DNA of 16,765 bases from Methanosarcinales archaeon (GTDB lineage Archaea > Halobacteriota > Syntropharchaeia > Alkanophagales > Methanospirareceae). The position numbers were made by a program, and so were the translations under genes. The notes under the pieces were generated by a model. That model was not told the origin of the DNA, did not search any database, and saw only the letters and a program-made list of their open reading frames with translations. The stretch is taken from assembly GCA_025464345.1 (NCBI GenBank), contig JAODGP010000046.1:1-16765 (forward strand). The letters run 5' to 3'. Shown here piece by piece: positions 14,459-16,765 of the stretch (within the stretch, counting starts at the first letter, position 1; the number at the start of each line of letters is the position of its first letter).

Positions 14459-16069
14459 TTATAACTTCACAAGTTTGGCATCAATGATATTCGGCACTTT
14501 CTTTATCTCTTCCATCACCGATGCATCTACGCTGCTATCCACATTGAGTACCATGATAGCTTCACCGCCGGCTTTCTCACGCCCTACCTGCATGCCCGCA
14601 ATGTTTATACCGTGGTCGCCCAGAATGGTGCAAACCGGACCGATAACTCTCGGCTTATCTATGAATGAGCAGATGAGCATGAAGCCGGATGGTGTGGCAT
14701 CTATACGATGATTGTATAGTCTGACTATCCTCAGGTCGTCTTTACCGAATAGCGTGCCCGAAATGCTGCTTTTTGCTCCACCGGCATCGCACACTGTCAG
14801 TGTAATCAAAGATGAGAAGTTCTCAACACCCTCGCTCTTGCTCTCCGTGACCTTCATCCCGAACTTCCTCGCCACAACCCATGCATTTATGTAGTTCACG
14901 CCATCGGAGAACCACGATAGGAAACTCTTCAGCATTGCACCCGTAATTAACCGCGTATCTATATCCATCATGCCAACCTCACCCTCGTATGAGACGTTGA
15001 ACTCAGCGATGTGGCTCGATTCCGGTATCAACTGCGCACTGAGCAGTCCCAGCTTCTCCGCCAGTACCAGATACGGCTTTATTGTGCTCAGCAATTCCTC
15101 ATCCACGTATATCATGTTCAGTGCGTTCCGCACCGGCTTGTTTGTCAGTGCCCGTATCACCTCATCGGCGATGACGATAGCGGCAGCCTTCTGCGCCTCC
15201 GTCGTGGAAGCGCCCAGGTGCGGTGTGACTACAACCCCGTCAAGATGGAGCAATTCGCTATCCGCGGGTGGTGGCTCCTCTTCAAATACGTCGAGAGCAG
15301 CACCTGCCACTTTACCGCTCTTTATCGCTTCTACCAGTGCGCTCTCATCTATTATGCCGCCACGTGCACAATTGATGATTCTCACGCCGGTCTTCATCTG
15401 CTCGAACTCTTCACTGCCTATGAGATGATACGTGGATTCCACCAGTGGCGTGTGGATGGTGATGAAATCAGAAGAGGATAGCACATCAGAGAAGCTCAGG
15501 AGTGTGACCCCGATCTCGCTCGCCTTCTCCTGTGATATAAACGGGTCATAAGCTATGACCTGCATGCCGAAGCTCTTAGCTCGCTTCGCTACCTCGGAAC
15601 CGACTCTGCCGAGACCTATTATGCCCAGTATCTTACCGTTCACCTCAACACCCATGTATTTCTTCCTCGACCATTCGCCCGATTTCAATGATTGATTGGC
15701 AGCTGGTATATTGCGTGATAGAGAGAGCAGCATGGCGATGGTGTGCTCTGCTGCGGATATGGTATTTGCCTCCGGGGCATTAACAACCATTATCCCGCGT
15801 TCGGTGGCGGATTCCACATCAATGTTATCCACACCCACTCCCGCTCTACCTATGACCTTCAGTCTAACGCCGGCTTCTATGACTCCTCTCGTCACTTTCG
15901 TGCCACTTCGCACGATCAATGCATCGTAATCCGTGATGAGCTCCTTCAATCGCTCCTCGCTCACCCCCGGCTGGATATCCACATCACCGAACTCGCGCAG
16001 CTTCTCTATGCCCTCATTCGAGAGATGGTCTGTTATCAATATTCTGAACTTATTGCCCCTGTTCTTCAT
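14459..16069 (-). CDS. serA: D-3-phosphoglycerate dehydrogenase, long form with ASB and ACT domains
   Basis: Oxidises 3-phosphoglycerate to 3-phosphohydroxypyruvate with NAD, the first step of serine synthesis. The 536-residue protein has an N-terminal substrate-binding part (LIVRSGTKVT 51-60, GRAGVGVDNID 74-84), the NAD-binding GLGRVG (152-157) and AYDPF, and the catalytic triad Arg236 (NCARGG), Glu265 (DVFEEEP) and His284 (PHLGAST). Residues ~325-455 fit the allosteric substrate-binding domain and ~460-536 the ACT domain (RVIGPVCTILGDHGINIAGM), which usually binds serine for feedback inhibition. Length is right for this class. The ATG lies exactly 30 bases from the first base of the TATA box GTATTTAA (16099-16092), suggesting a leaderless mRNA; a GGAG only 2 bases before ATG is too near to act as a normal ribosome-binding site. 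Confidence 0.95.
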   Translation of the reverse strand: MKNRGNKFRILITDHLSNEGIEKLREFGDVDIQPGVSEERLKELITDYDALIVRSGTKVTRGVIEAGVRLKVIGRAGVGVDNIDVESATERGIMVVNAPEANTISAAEHTIAMLLSLSRNIPAANQSLKSGEWSRKKYMGVEVNGKILGIIGLGRVGSEVAKRAKSFGMQVIAYDPFISQEKASEIGVTLLSFSDVLSSSDFITIHTPLVESTYHLIGSEEFEQMKTGVRIINCARGGIIDESALVEAIKSGKVAGAALDVFEEEPPPADSELLHLDGVVVTPHLGASTTEAQKAAAIVIADEVIRALTNKPVRNALNMIYVDEELLSTIKPYLVLAEKLGLLSAQLIPESSHIAEFNVSYEGEVGMMDIDTRLITGAMLKSFLSWFSDGVNYINAWVVARKFGMKVTESKSEGVENFSSLITLTVCDAGGAKSSISGTLFGKDDLRIVRLYNHRIDATPSGFMLICSFIDKPRVIGPVCTILGDHGINIAGMQVGREKAGGEAIMVLNVDSSVDASVMEEIKKVPNIIDAKLVKL

Positions 16070-16089
16070 CGCTCCTATTATAAGAGAAA

Positions 16090-16106
16090 GGTTAAATACT
16101 TAAACC
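16090..16106. promoter_or_regulatory. serA promoter: TATA box within an imperfect palindrome
   Basis: The minus-strand TATA box GTATTTAA (16099-16092) is 30 bases from the serA ATG. It is embedded in GGTTAAATACTTAAACC (16090-16106), which is nearly its own reverse complement. The symmetry could be an operator or just a consequence of A/T-rich promoter sequence. Confidence 0.5.
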
Positions 16107-16131
16107 CTGTAACTTCCATAAAAGTGGGGTG

Positions 16132-16157
16132 AGCGAAGTTATTTAAAGCGAAGTTAT
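16132..16157 (+). promoter_or_regulatory. TPR gene promoter with an 11-bp tandem direct repeat
   Basis: AGCGAAGTTAT occurs at 16132-16142 and again, perfectly, at 16147-16157, with spacer TTAA (period 15). The TATA box TTATTTAA (16139-16146) is formed by the end of the first copy and the spacer, 32 bases before the ATG at 16171. The second copy lies between the TATA box and the predicted start. This layout suits binding of a regulator in tandem, but no regulator is known. Confidence 0.5.
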
Positions 16158-16170
16158 CCTAATATATTAT

Positions 16171-16578
16171 ATGCAGGTAGAGGAAGAGAGCAGTAAGATG
16201 CCTTTCAGGGATCCCGAGATGCTGATAGATGTGGGTAACGAGTACCTGAGCATGCATAAGTACAGACAGGCAATAGAGATATTTGAGACGATAATAGAGA
16301 CCGAGAAGGGGCTCACGCATCTGGCTAAAGCCCACAATGGCTGTGGAATAGCATACGCCGAGCTTGGTGAATATGATAAGGCGATAGAGGAGTTTGAGGA
16401 AGCTTTGAACCTCAGTAGATACCTCATTGATTTCGGTGCGAGAACATATCGCAACCTGGCACAGGTATACGAGCTCATAGGTGAAGAAGAGAAGGCGAAA
16501 GAGAACAGGGAGAAAGCGGAGACGATAGAACTCTCGCAGTATCATTTCTGGGTGACGATGAGCGACGAGCTGGAATAG
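16171..16578 (+). CDS. Small TPR-repeat protein
   Basis: A 135-residue helical protein made of tetratricopeptide repeats, which mediate protein-protein contacts. Repeats can be placed at about 16-49 (LIDVGNEYLSMHKYRQAIEI), 53-86 (AHNGCGIAYAELGEYDKAIEEFEEAL) and 92-120 (RTYRNLAQVYELIGEEEKAKENREKAE), each with the usual Gly/Ala, Tyr and Ala positions. No signal peptide, membrane segment or enzymatic domain is seen, so function and partner are unknown. It is divergent from serA, with a TATA box 30-32 bases before the ATG and no ribosome-binding site, pointing to a leaderless mRNA. It ends in a tandem stop TAG-TAA that runs right up to the tRNA-Leu gene. Confidence 0.82.
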   Translation: MQVEEESSKMPFRDPEMLIDVGNEYLSMHKYRQAIEIFETIIETEKGLTHLAKAHNGCGIAYAELGEYDKAIEEFEEALNLSRYLIDFGARTYRNLAQVYELIGEEEKAKENREKAETIELSQYHFWVTMSDELE

Positions 16579-16581
16579 TAA

Positions 16582-16665
16582 GCGGGGGTTGCTGAGTCAG
16601 GAAAAGGCGCAGGGCTTAGGACCCTGTCTCGCAGGAGTGCGCGTGTTCAAATCACGCCCCCCGCA
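16582..16665 (+). tRNA. tRNA-Leu, anticodon UAG (TAG)
   Basis: A full class II cloverleaf is readable. Acceptor arms are GCGGGGG (16582-16588) and CCCCCGC (16658-16664) with discriminator A at 16665. The D arm spans GCT...GGC, and the anticodon stem CAGGG/CCCTG encloses CTTAGGA with anticodon TAG at 16617-16619. A long variable arm follows (TCTCGCAGGAGTGC region), and the T arm is GCGTG-TTCAAAT-CACGC. The long variable arm and the anticodon give Leu decoding CUA and related CUN codons. CCA is not encoded and there is no intron. The gene starts 3 bases after the TPR stop and has no clear TATA box of its own. Confidence 0.96.
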
Positions 16666-16765
16666 TGATTTTACCGGTAAATTTATGGTTAAGTGCATAA
16701 TGTCGCAAACCTAAACCTATCACTCAGAAACTTCTCGAAGTTGAGAGGGATAGACAAATTAGAGG
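16666..16765. other. Window end after tRNA-Leu: two inverted repeats, no gene seen
   Basis: The last 100 bases hold a perfect 12-base palindrome TTTACCGGTAAA (16670-16681) five bases past the tRNA, and the inverted repeat AACTTC-TC-GAAGTT (16729-16742). The first may assist 3' end formation or be a protein site; the second may be a hairpin or the edge of a feature continuing outside. No coding sequence can be supported. Confidence 0.45.

Noticed and set aside
1..16765. CRISPR array, insertion sequence, toxin-antitoxin or defence cluster
   Set aside because: No regularly spaced repeats, transposase, terminal inverted repeats or defence genes were found; apart from the recombinase the content is housekeeping.

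Overview
This is an archaeal chromosomal segment. The evidence is an S10-type ribosomal operon in archaeal order, including aIF1 and the RNase P protein Rpp29 between L29 and S17, archaeal-type L32e, L3, L4 and S3, TATA-box promoters, and a tRNA-Leu gene without an encoded CCA. A gene matching methanogenesis marker protein 15 points to a methanogen or a methane/alkane-oxidising relative carrying methyl- (or alkyl-) coenzyme M reductase. Base composition is mid-range by eye and ATA is heavily used for Ile. I cannot name the species; an ANME-1/Syntrophoarchaeum-like or other Methanomicrobia-related lineage is only a guess.

Layout. Positions 1-1921 hold the 3' part of carB, cut by the window edge. 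Next, on + strand, is a stand-alone L32e gene (2024-2368) tightly followed by a short tyrosine recombinase (2370-2939). Two minus-strand transcription units follow: a PCMH-type FAD oxidoreductase plus Thi4 (7397 down to 5209), and a glycosyltransferase plus CBS-domain protein (5136 down to 3113). A divergent promoter region (7398-7671) leads to the ribosomal operon L3-L4-L23-L2-S19-L22-S3-L29-aIF1-Rpp29-S17 (7672-13098), whose genes abut or overlap by a few bases. The operon stops at S17, where L14-L24-S4e-L5 and so on would normally follow. After it comes the methanogenesis marker 15 ATPase (13202-14452), convergent with serA (16069-14459). Divergent from serA is a small TPR gene whose tandem stop lies directly in front of tRNA-Leu(UAG) at 16582-16665.

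How the genes work together. Most are housekeeping: pyrimidine/arginine precursor synthesis (carB), ribosome assembly and translation initiation, tRNA processing (Rpp29), serine synthesis (serA) and thiamin thiazole synthesis (thi4). The least ordinary points are: (i) a Thi4 with Cys at the sulfur-donor position, resembling haloarchaeal suicide enzymes rather than the sulfide-using His type of methanogens; (ii) disruption of the S10-spc ribosomal cluster, with L32e relocated beside a minimal recombinase; (iii) a two-gene unit of PCMH oxidoreductase and Thi4; (iv) an 11-bp tandem repeat at the TPR promoter; (v) several TATA boxes about 30 nt from start codons, implying leaderless mRNAs and shorter N-termini for two proteins. 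No CRISPR array, insertion sequence or obvious defence system is visible.
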